Source: Phaeoceros laevis
Taxonomy: Eukaryota > Anthocerotophyta > Anthocerotopsida > Notothyladales
Assembly: GCA_049999765.1 (NCBI GenBank)
Contig: JBNGIQ010009033.1
Location: 54,767-92,023, forward strand
Direction of reading: 5' to 3'
DNA: 37,257 nucleotides
Shown: piece by piece, positions 1-11,098 of the stretch
How the letters are laid out: the number at the start of each line of letters is the position of its first letter
How positions within the stretch are numbered: position 1 is the stretch's first letter
Translations under genes and position numbers: made by a program
Notes under the pieces: generated by a model
Database searches by the model: none
What the model was told of the DNA's origin: nothing
Seen by the model: only the letters and a program-made list of their open reading frames with translations

Positions 1-204
1 GTGGGAGGGAGGATTGTGTGGGGAGCGGGGATTGAGAGGGTTTTGTGGACCGCGGCACTCTGTTTCGTGACCAATTGCACTGCCGAGGATTGAGGAGGGA
101 GGGAGTGTGCTTTGCTGCCTGCCGGCGTGAGTGTGTGCGGCCGTACGTGTTTGGAGACGGGGGACGGGAATTGCGAGGAGTCAATCTGGTGTGGTGTCGC
201 AATT

Positions 205-240
205 GCGTGAGTGAGTGAGGGAGAGAGTGAGTGAGTGACT
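205..240. repeat. GTGA/GA-rich simple repeat in S40 leader
   Basis: This short run is built from GTGA and GAGA units. It lies in the purine-rich stretch before the S40-like gene and is typical of plant 5' leaders and core promoters. No specific factor site is claimed. Confidence 0.6.
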
Positions 241-294
241 GCGCTTAGGGTGGGAAGTGGGAGGGATTGTAGTGTTGCCGGCCTGCAGTGGTGA

Positions 295-517
295 ATGTGG
301 AGCAATCCGGCATTCCCGCAATTCAATTTGGTGCTCCTGTGTGAGGGCTGGAGGGAAATTTTGAGTGCAAGAGGTTGTGAGGAGTGCCGGTGACACACGC
401 GGCTGCAGCCAGGAATGCTGTCATATCCCTTGTATCTTCTCCAAGTTTATGAGCACTGAAGGAAGCTTCCAGTCGCTTGGTTGCTTGCCTTGCCCTGCCC
501 TGCCTTGCGTGTCGTGA
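295..517 (+). promoter_or_regulatory. Three upstream ORFs in the S40-like leader
   Basis: Three ATG-initiated short frames lie before the main ATG at 606: 295-393 (32 codons plus stop), 415-459 (14 plus stop) and 449-517 (22 plus stop, overlapping the second in another frame). If transcription begins upstream of 295 and the leader is unspliced, scanning ribosomes would meet them first and translation of the main frame could be reduced. The peptides show no recognisable similarity. Transcript start and leader splicing are unknown. Confidence 0.4.
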
Positions 518-605
518 AGGGGAAGAAGGAAGAAGTTGTTTGGGAGAGGAGGGAAGAGGAGAGCGAGGGCTTGCTAGTACCACCACCTCCTCGGTGAGCT
601 TTAGT

Positions 606-1661
606 ATGCAAAGTTCGGATAGCGGAAAGGGTTATCCGCTTCCAGGAAACATGATGAGCCGAATTCGCAACATCCCGCTGGGCACGGAGACCGGCTTCCA
701 TGTGCGGGAGAGGCTTGGCAATGGCAGCAGCAGCAGCAGCGTGCCCGTGGGAAGCCTGGCGGACAAGCTGCTGGGGACCTCGCTGGGGACATCTCCGTCC
801 CCGACCTTCTACGCGCTGGAGGAGGAGACGGACGATCTGACGGAGCTCAAGGAGGAGGACATCTGGGACACGGACTTGCGCGGGCGCGTGGAGCTGCCCG
901 ACTCCAAGCTGGACGCGCATCACACTGCCGCAGTCACCATTCCCGGCTTCTACAACAAGGAGAAGAATCTGGACAACGGGGACGGCGTTAGGTTTTTTGG
1001 GAACGGGCATCACGGATTCAAGGACCATGCCGGCAGCGGCAGTGGCAGTTTTGCTGGCTCCAAGTCTTCTCAGGGCCGCCGCTGGACTGGCACTGTCAAG
1101 GATGGCAACCCGGTTGGCAGCCTGTCCAACCTGTCTCTGGCGTTCGGGGGAGATAGCGGCAGCCGCGGCCGGCTGGCTGTGCCTTCGGAGGGTTTCATCT
1201 CCTCCTCCCGCGGCATTCCGGGTGCTGCTGCGGCCGAGGACGGGGTCGGAGGCTACGGCAACGGTTCCAGCTCCGTCTATGGTGGTGGTGGTGGTGGCGC
1301 CATCCCCATCGGTGGCCTCAGCTCCGCCCTGAGCGGAGCGGGGAAGCAGCAGCAGATGTTCAGGCAGGGGCCTCCGGTGAAGTCTGCTCCTGTTAATGTT
1401 CCCGACTGGTCGAAGATCCTGGGTCCGGAGGGGCGCAAGAAGCCGGTGTTTGTTGACAGCAGCGACGAGGACGACGAGGATGGGCGCGTGCCCGTGCACC
1501 GCCTGCCCCCGCACGAGATTTTGGCCCGGGAAGCGGCGCGCAGCCAGAGGACTACCTTCTCCGTGTGCGAGGGAGCGGGGCGGACCCTCAAGGGAGCGGA
1601 TCTCACGCGGGTGCGCAACGCCATTCTGCGGCAGACGGGATTCTTGGACGGGGCCAATTGA
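606..1661 (+). CDS. S40-like senescence regulator family protein (DUF584)
   Basis: A single-exon frame encodes 351 aa. The C-terminus carries the S40/DUF584 signature: VPDWSKIL near residues 265-272, an acidic patch, PPHEILA near 301-307, then RSQRTTFSVCEGAGRTLKG and RVRNAILRQTGF near 335-346, ending five residues later as usual. An N-terminal block with EEDIWD (83-88) is the other conserved piece; between them lies a Gly/Ser-rich low-complexity linker. Family members are small nuclear proteins linked to senescence and stress responses; their biochemical role is not known. The ATG at 606 is chosen because the frame further upstream has no ATG and is low-complexity leader. At 351 aa it is longer than most angiosperm members, owing to the glycine-rich linker. 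It converges with the BAG gene on the other strand. Confidence 0.9.
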   Translation: MQSSDSGKGYPLPGNMMSRIRNIPLGTETGFHVRERLGNGSSSSSVPVGSLADKLLGTSLGTSPSPTFYALEEETDDLTELKEEDIWDTDLRGRVELPDSKLDAHHTAAVTIPGFYNKEKNLDNGDGVRFFGNGHHGFKDHAGSGSGSFAGSKSSQGRRWTGTVKDGNPVGSLSNLSLAFGGDSGSRGRLAVPSEGFISSSRGIPGAAAAEDGVGGYGNGSSSVYGGGGGGAIPIGGLSSALSGAGKQQQMFRQGPPVKSAPVNVPDWSKILGPEGRKKPVFVDSSDEDDEDGRVPVHRLPPHEILAREAARSQRTTFSVCEGAGRTLKGADLTRVRNAILRQTGFLDGAN

Positions 1662-4574
1662 AGGGGGCCGAGGAGGAGTCCGTGACTGACGGGCGGACTG
1701 ATGGGACTGATGGACCGGATGGATGGAGGCATTGCTCCAGCTCGGAAGGTGCCGAGTTTGTGAGCGAGCTTGCCTTATTTTGGGAGCTCAATTTTGGGAC
1801 TGCACCCGGCAACGGTGGCATGGCGGCATGGGGAACGGCATCGGATTGGCGGACGGACGGATGACGCTCGGCAACGGCAACCAGCAGCAGCAGCGGGAAG
1901 CTTGGGCTAGCGGAGCGGCTTTTGACTGACTGTCTTGATTGATGACTGAGTAGTAGCAGGCAGCAAGCAAGGCAGTGAATGTGATGATGTTGGTTCTGGA
2001 CTCAACTGAGCATGAGATTACAGACCGGACTCGCTTTGTGTTTTTTGAAGAAGATGATGTTGTTGTCAGTTGCGCATCCATCAGCTGTGGTGTTGGTGGA
2101 TGCGTAGTTTGATGATAATTGAGACTTTGGTAAATGGGACGGATGGATGTCCCCCCCCCCCCTTTCCCCAACCCTTTCCCCCTTCTCTTTCCCTCCCCAT
2201 CTTTTGTGTATATATTATGTATACAACATGCCACTGCGCAGCCTTTGAGTGCAGATTATAGCCTTTACAACAACTTATGTCAGTCTTTGATTCCTGTTGC
2301 AGTCAATTGTAGTTCGTTCTGCTTGTTTCGCTTTGCTGTCGTTTGCTTTTCTGTAGACTTGCAGATTGCTCTTTTGAGATGGATGAAGAAGAGGAAGGAG
2401 ATGCCTTGACTTGCCTTTTATTCCTGTTCCCGTTGCCTTACCTGCAATTTGTGATTGGGCTTGTTTCTTCTGCTGCTAAACCTGCTGCTCTTCTACTGAA
2501 GCAAAGTCAAGACTTGTGTAGGAGCTTGTGGCAAATGCTTTTGGCAGTTGTGTCGTAGTTACAAGTCAAGTTGGTTGCCTCTGGCTTCGGCTGCTGCTCA
2601 ACCAAGTGTTGTGCTAACGTCACAGCACCTCAGTGTGGGCCTTGCTAGGGTTGCTACACTGAATAAACAAGAGTTGAGCAGTAGATTTGATCTTTGTCTG
2701 GATGCGTTCTGTTGTTGCTGGGCTCCGTTTGTGTGGGTGTGGTAAATAACGCAGGGTTTGTCGTCACAGGCTCACAGTCCCAGCCATGTGGGCCTCTGCT
2801 ACACAAGTAGGCTAGTGTAGTGACATGCATGCTTGCAGCGCCGCAGCACTCAAAAGGGCGGTGAGTGGTGGTTGGTTGGGGGGGGGGGGCAGAGTGAGTT
2901 GCTTCCTTGAATTGCCTAGCTCCCTGGCATGGCTGGTTGGCCTGGCTTGCTTGCTTGTTTGGCTTTGCCTGCTTGCTGGCTTGTAGCTAGAGACTAGCCT
3001 TCTGCCCCCTCCCTTACTCCCCCAGTTGGGAGTTGGGTAAAAAGGAAGACGAAGAAGCACAAGAGCGAAAACCTGAAAGTTAATATCTAGACTGTGAGCA
3101 CGGACTTTTGTGGAAGGCAGCGCCCAAGTTGACAGCCGTGCGTGTGCAGCGGACAAAACGCTCTCGTGGGGCAGCCAGCAGCGCGTCAGGGGCTGAGCTC
3201 AGCGGAGCGGCCCTCTCCGCCCCTCGAAGACGGGGCGGGGCGTGGTGCAGGAGGAGGAGAGAATCCCATCATTGGCAATGTGTTTTGTTTTTTGGTTTTC
3301 CCAATCTCCCTTTCTCCTTCCTTGCCTTTCAGTTCCTCGCCTTACTGTTTGTTACCTTGCCTTGCCCAGAAAGAGAGCAAGAGTCGTACATTTGGCCTGC
3401 AAAAGGCGCTTGTTGCTTGATAGCAGCGGCATCGCTGGGGCCGCAGGGGGAGAAGGAGAAGGACGGGAGCAAGATTGGCCGGTCGAAGCGGCAGATGCTT
3501 CAAGGGCCTTCTCTTCTCTTCTTTTCTGCTGGGGGAGAGAGTCGTACGCTCATAATGCTCAACACCAGTCACCAGAAGGTCATTGCCGTGCCGAAGAGCA
3601 AACGTTCGAGCACAACAAAAAAGCAGACACGGCTGGAGTTTGGAATCCCAGGCAGGCCCCACCTGCTGCTCTCGTGACGATTGATCGGTAGTGGTGGGGA
3701 GGCCTGGCTTGGGCCATGGCAGGTCCAGGACGGAAAAAGGAGGGAGGAGGGCACATGGATAAGGAGAAGCAGGCAGGGTGCAGGCATGTCAACATTGAAA
3801 TGGCCAACCCAGTACGGGGAACTTGTAGTAGTCTAGACTCTCAAACAAACATGTACAGCGATAGCCGAGCTCTTTTCCTGAATAGGCAAGTAGCCCTCTG
3901 TCTCTCACAACATCTGGTGCCGACTGTGGAGCTGTGGCTGGCCCACTAATAGTCTAGTCCAGTCTACTGTAGTGGGGCTCTCACCTCATCTCCAACAACA
4001 GTGAACGAACCAGCAGCTTCTAGACTACTTGGCCCGTTCCCCACCAGCCTTTCTCATCACCAAAAACAATGCTGCGAGAGGTGATGGTGTAAAGTACTGC
4101 ATCAGTGTGGACAACGGTTGGTAGCGGGGATGGGAAAAAGCGTCGCTGCCTCTATTTGTAGCAAAGAGTGTGTAGATGTAAAAGTGAAACAAACAGAGGG
4201 CCCGCTTCTCTAAGAATGGTGAGACTATCAATGTTGTGTATGCCACATACACAAGGTAGGTTTCCACTCTCGGGCAGCCAGTGAGATGACAAGTATACGA
4301 TTCCGACGCTGAGGCAATGATGTGGGAGGATATTTTCAGTGGCTGCTGGACCCACAGAGTCTGCACAAGAGCCAAGCAGCAGCCAATACACGCAAATCTT
4401 AAGAAGCGAAGGCAACCGCTCAAAACAGTCTGCCATTAGGGACAAAACGGTCTGCCATTAGAGGCAGGACGTAACAAATGTTAGGCCGTGGTGGCCGCTG
4501 TTTCACGGCTCTCATCATTCAAAGTTCTGTTGTGTTTAAGGGAAGCCAGGGAGGGCAGGAGGGAGGGCAGAATG
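1662..4574. other. S40 3' region and intergenic spacer
   Basis: No convincing gene was found. The first part is probably the S40 3' UTR; an AATAAA at 2662-2667 is a possible polyadenylation signal but is far from the stop. A C-tract lies near 2150-2162 and a G-tract near 2880-2890. Two copies of AAAACRGTCTGCCATTAG sit near 4421-4439 and 4443-4461. Open frames here are low-complexity and lack recognisable domains. Confidence 0.5.
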
Positions 4575-6071
4575 TCAGGCATCTTCCAGATCCCGTCTAT
4601 GCCTGCTCCTGGCTTTCCTGCCCGTGCTGGCATGCTTCAGCTTGCTGCCTTTGCTCTGCTGCTCTTCCAGCCTACCGACCCTGTCGCACAGGTTGCTTAT
4701 GGACAGAGCCTGCAACTTCAGAACACTCTCAACCATCTCCCTGAGCTGCTGGTTCTCCTTCCGGAGCAACTGCAGAATCTCCACCTTGCTCGTTTTCTCC
4801 TGCGAAGTACCGGGGTTACTCTTCCTAACCTCATCTGCTCTCTCTTCTGCTGCTGCACCGGTGCTATCCCTCTCCCCAGCGGCGAAGTAGTCATCCCGAC
4901 ATGAGCTCAAAACATCAGGCTGAGCAGCCTCCGCACCTGCAGTGCCTGGGATGGCCGCTGCCACTGATGGTGAGACATCACCACATATAACACCCGGGAA
5001 CTCCATCTCACTGTCAGCGGCACTTGTGCCTAGGTACTGGAAGGCGTGGTGGCGGCCGGCTGATGGTAAACTATCTTCCTCCTCCATAGTCCCGCTACCA
5101 TGAGAGAAACTTGCGCCCCGAGGAGCTGCTTCTCCTTCATCATCCATTACGTCCCGGCCACTGATCTCTTCAAAAGGACTAGGAGGAACCTCGCTCTCAA
5201 CCAGTGAAGCGTCAACCCCCTGGGCTACCGCTGCTGTCTCCAAACCCGAGGGTACAGCTTCTGCTCCAACAGTCACCTCTTCGATACCAGGGCACATATC
5301 CTCTTCGTCTTCATTCCCACTGTCCAGTGGCGTTTCCACATGCTTCAGATCGTCAAAATTTATGGGCACTCCTGACGCCAGGGCTTCGTCTGTCTTGTCC
5401 TGCAGCCTCAACAAATCCCTAGCCGTGGCCTTGCGGATGTCCCGCACTAGAGGGTGCACTCCTTGAAGGCTGTCCAACTTCAACAGCTCCTTCATGATGC
5501 TCTCTTCGAACCGCAACTGCTCCATCCTGTCATCCCTAGCTTTCTGGACAAAGTCGGGCCTGCATGCCACCTCTTGAAACGCCTTGAGCTTGTCCCGGAC
5601 GTCCTTGATGACCCGCAGCTGCTTCAAGGGATGTGTCCTCCGCACCTGGTACCCCCGGAACCGCCTCTGGATGCAACGGGCCGCATCCTCTTGGCTCTCA
5701 AACCGCGGCTTCCGCCAGGCCTGCTGCTGCTTCTCCTCCTTGACTTGGCTCTCGTTCCCCCTCAATGGTGACTGTGAATTCGGCTTGGCCTGCTCCTTCC
5801 TTTCCTCGCTGCCGTCCGTAACGATGATCCGCCGTGTCTTTCCGGCGGGCCGTGGTGATGGAGCGGCTCGTGATGAATTCTGCTGTGTGCTCGACCTGTT
5901 TCCAGCATGCTGTCCAGCTCTAACATTCCCATCTCTTGCATACGGCTCTACCAGAGGATCAACCCCCTCAGCTTGAAGAGGACCCTGTCCTCCCCACGGA
6001 AAACCTTGGAACTGCCAGCCCCGGCCCGGCACCTGGTTGAAGAAAGGCATGCCGTCCATCCCTCCCCCCAT
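4575..6071 (-). CDS. BAG-domain co-chaperone with IQ motif (copy A)
   Basis: The frame encodes 498 aa without an intron, starting at the ATG complementary to 6069-6071. In order: a conserved MDGMPFFNQVPGRGWQ start (residues 5-20), a basic Pro-rich region with RRIIVTDGS (80-88), an IQ calmodulin-binding motif IQRRFRGYQVRR (134-145), then a BAG domain (about 149-228, with HPLKQLRVIK, RDKLKAF, LKLDSLQGV and HPLVRDIRKATARDL). A long acidic tail follows, then a C-terminal coiled coil (about 426-460) and a basic end. Plant IQ-plus-BAG proteins bind HSP70 through the BAG domain and calmodulin through IQ, in stress and cell-death control; that role is taken from the family. Copy B at 17192-18073 shares the start, IQ and BAG regions but lacks the tail. 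TATA-like TGTATATGTT is near 6209-6218. Confidence 0.9.
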   Translation of the reverse strand: MGGGMDGMPFFNQVPGRGWQFQGFPWGGQGPLQAEGVDPLVEPYARDGNVRAGQHAGNRSSTQQNSSRAAPSPRPAGKTRRIIVTDGSEERKEQAKPNSQSPLRGNESQVKEEKQQQAWRKPRFESQEDAARCIQRRFRGYQVRRTHPLKQLRVIKDVRDKLKAFQEVACRPDFVQKARDDRMEQLRFEESIMKELLKLDSLQGVHPLVRDIRKATARDLLRLQDKTDEALASGVPINFDDLKHVETPLDSGNEDEEDMCPGIEEVTVGAEAVPSGLETAAVAQGVDASLVESEVPPSPFEEISGRDVMDDEGEAAPRGASFSHGSGTMEEEDSLPSAGRHHAFQYLGTSAADSEMEFPGVICGDVSPSVAAAIPGTAGAEAAQPDVLSSCRDDYFAAGERDSTGAAAEERADEVRKSNPGTSQEKTSKVEILQLLRKENQQLREMVESVLKLQALSISNLCDRVGRLEEQQSKGSKLKHASTGRKARSRHRRDLEDA

Positions 6072-6232
6072 TCAACGTCGAAGGAGCAATTGACTAACCC
6101 AAGGCGAACACCTGCATGTATAGCAATCCGACAGCGGCGAGCCGAGGCTTAAACGAGCCGAGACATAAATTTAGGTCTTGTCCGTCTCTAGCGAGGATGT
6201 AGCCCGCCAACATATACAGAGCTTCAGCCTCA

Positions 6233-6296
6233 GAAGTTGCTAGAATCGGAAATGCCTTGCGCAAGTTCCCTCTCAAAGTGGAGTTCTCTAGAAGAA
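6233..6296 (-). promoter_or_regulatory. Degenerate heat-shock-element-like modules upstream of BAG copy A
   Basis: About 160-225 bp upstream of the BAG copy A start there are imperfect arrays of GAA/TTC units: GAAGTTGCTAGAA at 6233-6245 and TTCTCTAGAAGAA at 6284-6296. Neither is a perfect alternating element. They are listed only because copy B has a perfect one in an equivalent place. Confidence 0.25.
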
Positions 6297-9200
6297 CCTG
6301 CTCTTGTCGGGAAGGGGCGACACCCGTACACTTAAATTAGACTAAGTCTGCTAACCTTTCGCAACATAACTATCCACTAAGTATGTTACGGTCGTGTCAA
6401 TGATGTCTTCGAGTAGTAGTAGTAAGATTATGGACTCCACATGGGAATTGAACACCTCGCCCGGTATATTTCGGCCGGCAGGTGGGAGCTCCCGTTAGGG
6501 GATGTTAAGCGACAATCGGGAGCCCCCGTCTAGGGACTTGGAGTCTACCGTTTGGGGCTACAACCGTGAGGTCGCGGCGTTTGACCCGTCGAGGGCTATA
6601 ACCGTGAAGAGGCAGCTGACGATCCGAGTGTGAGGGTTTTTTGTGGAACATGTGTTCCACTTTTTTCCAGCTTCTAGCATTTCCGTTTTTTCCTCAATCC
6701 TCAATAAGTCCTCTATCAACCCTCAATCATCAATCCTCAATAAACCATAAACCTCAATCTGTACATGGAGGTGAGCACCATACTTCAGCAAATTTGTCAT
6801 GGGACCTAAGCACCGTACTTCAAACGGTGTTTCAGCTATAGAGCCAGGTACAGAACTGTAGAGCAGATGGTCAGCAGTCAAATCCCAATCAATTGAGCTT
6901 TAAGTTAGTATTCGTCAGCATAGCATTTTTCAGCTTGGCATTTGTGAGCATGGTAGTTGTCAACAGGGCACTGGTGGCAAAGCAGCAGTCTAAGCCACCA
7001 CATTTCAACTTGGCATTTCCCAGCATGGCAGTTTGTCAGCCGGGCATACTAGTCATAAGTCAGCCGTCCAGGTCACAGGAATTATGCGTACTCAACACCT
7101 CACCTCTCAACATATCCTTTCTCATCATCATTCCTCAGCACCTCAGTCCAGCAATAATCCTTGATACACCCTCAATCCTCAATAACCCTCAATCCTCATC
7201 AAGCCCTCCGCAAGCCCTCAATAAGCAATTTCGGTAGATAACAATGCAGAAAGAGTGTACTCCATAGCCTTTAGTTGTTGTTAGACCCAATAGTTATAGA
7301 GGCTGTTTCACATAGACTGCTTCATATAGACTCGTTGGCCCCAAGTGCCGCAATCTTCTAGGAGGCCCAGGGGTCAGCAGGAGATTGCGGGCGAGCTTGG
7401 GTAGAGCTTGTCAGCTATAGAAAGTTGTGGACCAAGTTTGAGCTGCATACATCCATCAAGGGAAAACATTCGTTAAGTGGCCTGAGGTAGGGCAGCCTTC
7501 AGGTGTTGCCAGTCTGGGCTGCCGCCTCGAGAGATGACCTCATGACTCCCGTTAGTGTTAATGTTAGTGGTGGTGGTGGTGGTGAACTACCACAACTCCT
7601 TGACCACCATAAATTCGGATTACTCATGTGAAATGAAGATGATTAGCTCTTCGTAGCCCTCATCTGGACCTCATACAATAGTAGTAAGTAGTAATAGTCG
7701 TAGTAGTAGTAGTAGAAGAAAGGTCATAGTCGATACTGACAAATCACCGGCTGTGACCACGCGGCCATATGCTCAATACACACGAGAAGGATAATTCCAC
7801 AGAATGATGTAGCATCGCTAGCCGTGAGTGAATGAATGGAATTTGGCAAGTCACCGGCGTGGCCATATGCCCAAATTATACCTCAGAAGGATAATAAAGG
7901 ATAATGCCCAAATTACACCTGAGAAGGATAATTCTACATAATGTTGTAGAATCGTGTTATACAATCATGCTGTAGAATCCTTAGCAATGACTGAATGAAT
8001 GAATTCCCGTACTGGAATCTAGGCACTTCCGCAAGACTACAGAAAATGTTGCAACTAACATGCTACTATAAGTGAATTACATTAATTCTCTAATTAAAGC
8101 ATAGGAGCACACCACAATGGGAAGGTCTTTTGCATCTTTCTTCTGCCCTTAGCACAGCCCTCCAACTGAATTCGCAATAAAACATCACTTGATGCAGTTG
8201 ACATAGATATATTGATAGTAATGTTGCAATTGGTCATTTGATTACCAACAAAGACTTTACCTCCACCATTGGTCTTCAATTGGTTACTTGCACTAGGAAA
8301 CAAACCTATTCTCCTTGTAATGTTAAAAAACTTTTCCATGATATCATGCTTAACACAATTCCAACTTTCATTTTTTACCCTACTTGAAGCATTTATACTT
8401 CAAAGCTACTAGCTAGAAGCTTTGGGCTGTAAGTCAAGCCCATTTCAAATCATGCATGGTGTAGTACCAATAAGTTGAATCATATCCTTCAAAATTTGTG
8501 TTGTTGAGTGCTCTCTACAAAAAGTACCAAGGTTTAACTTACATATAGTATATAAGAAATGCAAAAAATATTGATATATGTGTTTATAATTTCAAGAGGT
8601 TGTGCGATTTCAAAGTTGGTGCGGTTCCGATCCGGATCCTCCTTCCTCTTATGGCAAGCGCTACCTTTTTTTGCCATACCTTGCTTTAAGTTGGTTATGG
8701 AACCATGTATCACTTCTCTTGTGATCTTGAGATTATGAAAATCCAAGGACATACTTACCAAGCTTTTTTTCATACAATCTTTCCTCATGCTTGCTACTAG
8801 TAGGAAGTATAGCTTCCGTGCAGCTTTCATTTTCAAGTACTATGTATAATCATATCTACAAGAAGAATATGATGAAAAGACAAAAGACAACATTTGATGC
8901 AAGTCGAGTCAAAGAAGCTGACTATTAGATACATAAAACCAAGTACTTACTTTTTATATGAGGATGCAGACTTATTATCAATGATCAACATACCAACAAA
9001 CTCCTGGACCTCCACTTGCACATAACCCGCAGTTCCTCGATAGAACCAGGCCGTCGGCTTGCCATTTTCCGGCGGCCGGCTTTGCCCCAATTCCAAACCT
9101 TTTCTGGCAGGCAAGTTATGGGAGTCGGCATGACAGGTTATGCTGCCGGCAGGGCAGGTTATTTAGCCGGGAGCACAAGTTACGACAGATTATGTCCAGG

Positions 9201-9720
9201 GTTAAGAGGCTATAGTGCAACAGGGGAGGTTGCATGCAAGGGAGGAACCATGTTCAGTCTTAGCATGTTCAGTCTTAGCGGATTGATCAAAATTAATCAT
9301 GACTTGCGTGCAATTGAAGATATAGTATGAATGAGATGTTAATGTGTACATACATTCCCTAGTGCAGGTTGTAGACTACATTAATAACAAAAATTTTGTT
9401 CAAGTTGGATTTGAGAAAGGCAAGGTTCTGTGCAGAGCCATTTTTTAAACACGAGGATTCATCAATTTCTTTAAGAACATGGCCTACTTCACCATTTGAT
9501 TCGATGTTGCTTGCCTTCTCTTGAAAAACATCCAAGTTCTTTTGGAAAGCATCTTGGAAATTCAGATCGGAAGTCCTGCATGCTCATTATTTCAGAAGCA
9601 GTATCTTCTTGTATAGTGATCTACTCCTATTATATCTAGGTGTCACAAAAACAACAATTCACAATTCAAAAACGCTACATATCTGAAATCTGAAAGGGTC
9701 AATCAATTCACAGCTCCACC
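6297..9720. repeat. Gene-poor, repeat-derived stretch
   Basis: No gene was recognised. Visible structure: a GC-rich unknown block at about 6460-6625; CCTCAATAA-type simple repeats at about 6690-6760 and 7165-7225; degenerate GGCATTT/CAGCATGGCA units at 6920-7050; GTAGTA microsatellites near 6413-6422 and 7680-7720; and two diverged copies of a unit containing CACCGGC, GGCCATATG and GAAGGATAAT (about 7742-7840 and 7846-7970). A block at 8606-8660 recurs in the same orientation at about 14209-14275, with GTGCGGTTCC and CTCTTATG shared, so it belongs to a dispersed repeat family. Confidence 0.5.
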
Positions 9721-10085
9721 TTACTTCTTGTATGCAGATAGAATCTTCTGACCTGTCCTTCTCATGCCGACTTCGTTCGGGATTCCTTTCTCCACTTGCC
9801 TTGTGATCATAGTTGTTCGCCCAGTCTTGTTTATGATTTATTTTTTCACCAACTTGTCAGGACCAATTCCACAAATCTCAGCCATATTCTTCATCATCTT
9901 ACCCAAAGCACGCTCAAAAATCCTTTGACAAGAAAACCAGTGATTCGACGCTGGATTCTGGATCGGCTGCATGAACATGAACTTCTCTTTTTCTGGAGTT
10001 TCTTCTTTCCATTTGGGATGGTGTTCAAACATCGCAGCAAATGCCGACACAACATCATCATCAGAACAATGTCTCCATGAAATAG
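9721..10085 (-). pseudogene. Crypton-like tyrosine recombinase relic (catalytic part)
   Basis: Read on the minus strand, one frame with a single internal stop (9838-9840) reads PIQNPASNHWFSCQ, GKMMKNMAEICGIGPDKL, stop, then NKTGRTTMITRQVEKGIPNE, VGMRRTGQK and SAYKK. This order matches the C-terminal half of Crypton and ZMYM2/DUF3504-type tyrosine recombinases: a W-x-S-x-Q segment, a helix ending in AGI, an N-H-S/T-G-R block with the catalytic Arg, a G-H block, and a Tyr shortly after. Here the Arg and a candidate Tyr remain. The His after N is Lys and the G-H is G-Q, so with the internal stop it is very probably dead. The frame ends at 9721-9723. The alternative, an intracellular phage-integrase relic, is less likely because the N-terminal segment fits the eukaryotic group. 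Confidence 0.6.
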
Positions 10086-10261
10086 GATCCGAGACTGGTT
10101 CCTAAAATGGCCACTTTCACCCCCCAAAAAAACCCGTTTTTGAGCTGCTTACGAAAAAAAGCGCTTTTTTGATGACTTCTAGGTTCCCGAAAGCTTCGCG
10201 GTTTGTGGCAAAAAAAAGTGAAGTGTTGTTTTGACGTATTTCACGGTTTCAAGCAGGTCAC

Positions 10262-10606
10262 TTATCGCATTTCCCCAAAAAAAGTCGAAAATACACTTAA
10301 ACTGTCCCGGACATCCAGGATTCGTAACGCGATGTAGGTCTTTACACTCTGAGCCTCAGAAGTGAAGTTGTCACTAAAGTCCGGAGTACCCCCCACCTCC
10401 GCATCCGATGCATCTGTCGTGGCGGTGTTAGTTGGAGCAGGCGGACAAGAGCCTTCAGACATGTCACCGCTTCCAACATCTGCATCAACTATCATGCCAT
10501 CAGCTGCAGCTGCGCTTCCGCGTGAGTCCTTCGAACTCCTCCCTCTACTAGATCCCTAGCCCGACTCCCTCAAAACGCCAGCTGATGCAAGGACCGGAGG
10601 TGCCAT
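10262..10606 (-). pseudogene. Upstream frame of the same degraded unit
   Basis: A minus-strand frame begins with ATG complementary to 10604-10606, runs 16 codons to a TAG (10556-10558), then stays open in the same frame to 10262. It is Ser/Ala/Asp-rich with TPDFSDNFTSEAQSVKTYIA and LRILDVRDS near its end. No domain was recognised. It lies 180 bp upstream of the recombinase relic on the same strand and might be its N-terminal exon; this link is inference from position only. Poly-A-rich non-coding sequence (CCCCAAAAAAA motifs) separates the two. Confidence 0.3.
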
Positions 10607-10744
10607 GGGGATGAACGCGGGAGCTGATGTGCAGAAGGAGATCGACACGACTTAAGGCATGCACAGCAGAACTCTCCCTGCTCCCTTATTCATGTGCAGT
10701 GAGAACTCAAGAGTGCAAGAGTGTGTAGAAGAGTGAGGCATGCC

Positions 10745-11098
10745 TCAAATTTTTCTAGGCGCTAGCTGGCATGGCGAGTGGTGAATGCACGGCACTGCTT
10801 CCAAATGAGGGTCTCTAGTGCGCCAGAGTTTTCTATGGGATGGCAGCTGTCGATATCGTCGACCATGCTTGTGGCGGTGCGTGAATCCTGTGAGCATCGC
10901 GGATTTGTTTGCCGCCATGAGAAACCATGCTAATGTTGGCTGCTCATAACGTTCTTTGTCCCGGGCACCCAGTGAAGTGGTGCGCACTAGACCTGCCATC
11001 ACCAGATGTGGGGTCACAATTATGCAAATCGAGCCAGGTTTCACCAGCATATTCGCTGCAAATGTGCTCGATTCTAACGGCGAAATTTGTTTAGCCAC
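10745..11098 (-). other. Unrecognised 117-codon open frame
   Basis: The minus-strand frame has protein-like composition in its first two thirds (GSICIIVTPHLVMAGLVRTT, GARDKERYEQPTLAWFLMAA) and a basic tail. No family was recognised. There is no strong start, since the first codon is not ATG in a good context. It is surrounded by repeat-like DNA and could be part of a decayed mobile element or a chance frame. Confidence 0.2.

Noticed and set aside
477-605. N-terminal extension of the S40-like protein
   Set aside because: The frame is open but starts only at TTG and gives Cys/Leu/Glu-rich low-complexity residues; the first ATG in frame is 606 and begins the conserved part.
447-1514. Long minus-strand open frame opposite the S40-like gene
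   Set aside because: It is a mirror of a GC-rich coding region with Ala/Arg/Leu-rich low-complexity translation and no domain.
3108-3677. 189-codon plus-strand open frame between the S40-like and BAG genes
   Set aside because: Composition is irregular, no ATG fits its start, and no domain or motif is visible; overlapping frames are just as long.
6425-6475. Possible tRNA-like T-arm (GGGAATTGAACAC)
   Set aside because: No matching D-arm, anticodon arm or acceptor stem could be drawn around it on either strand.
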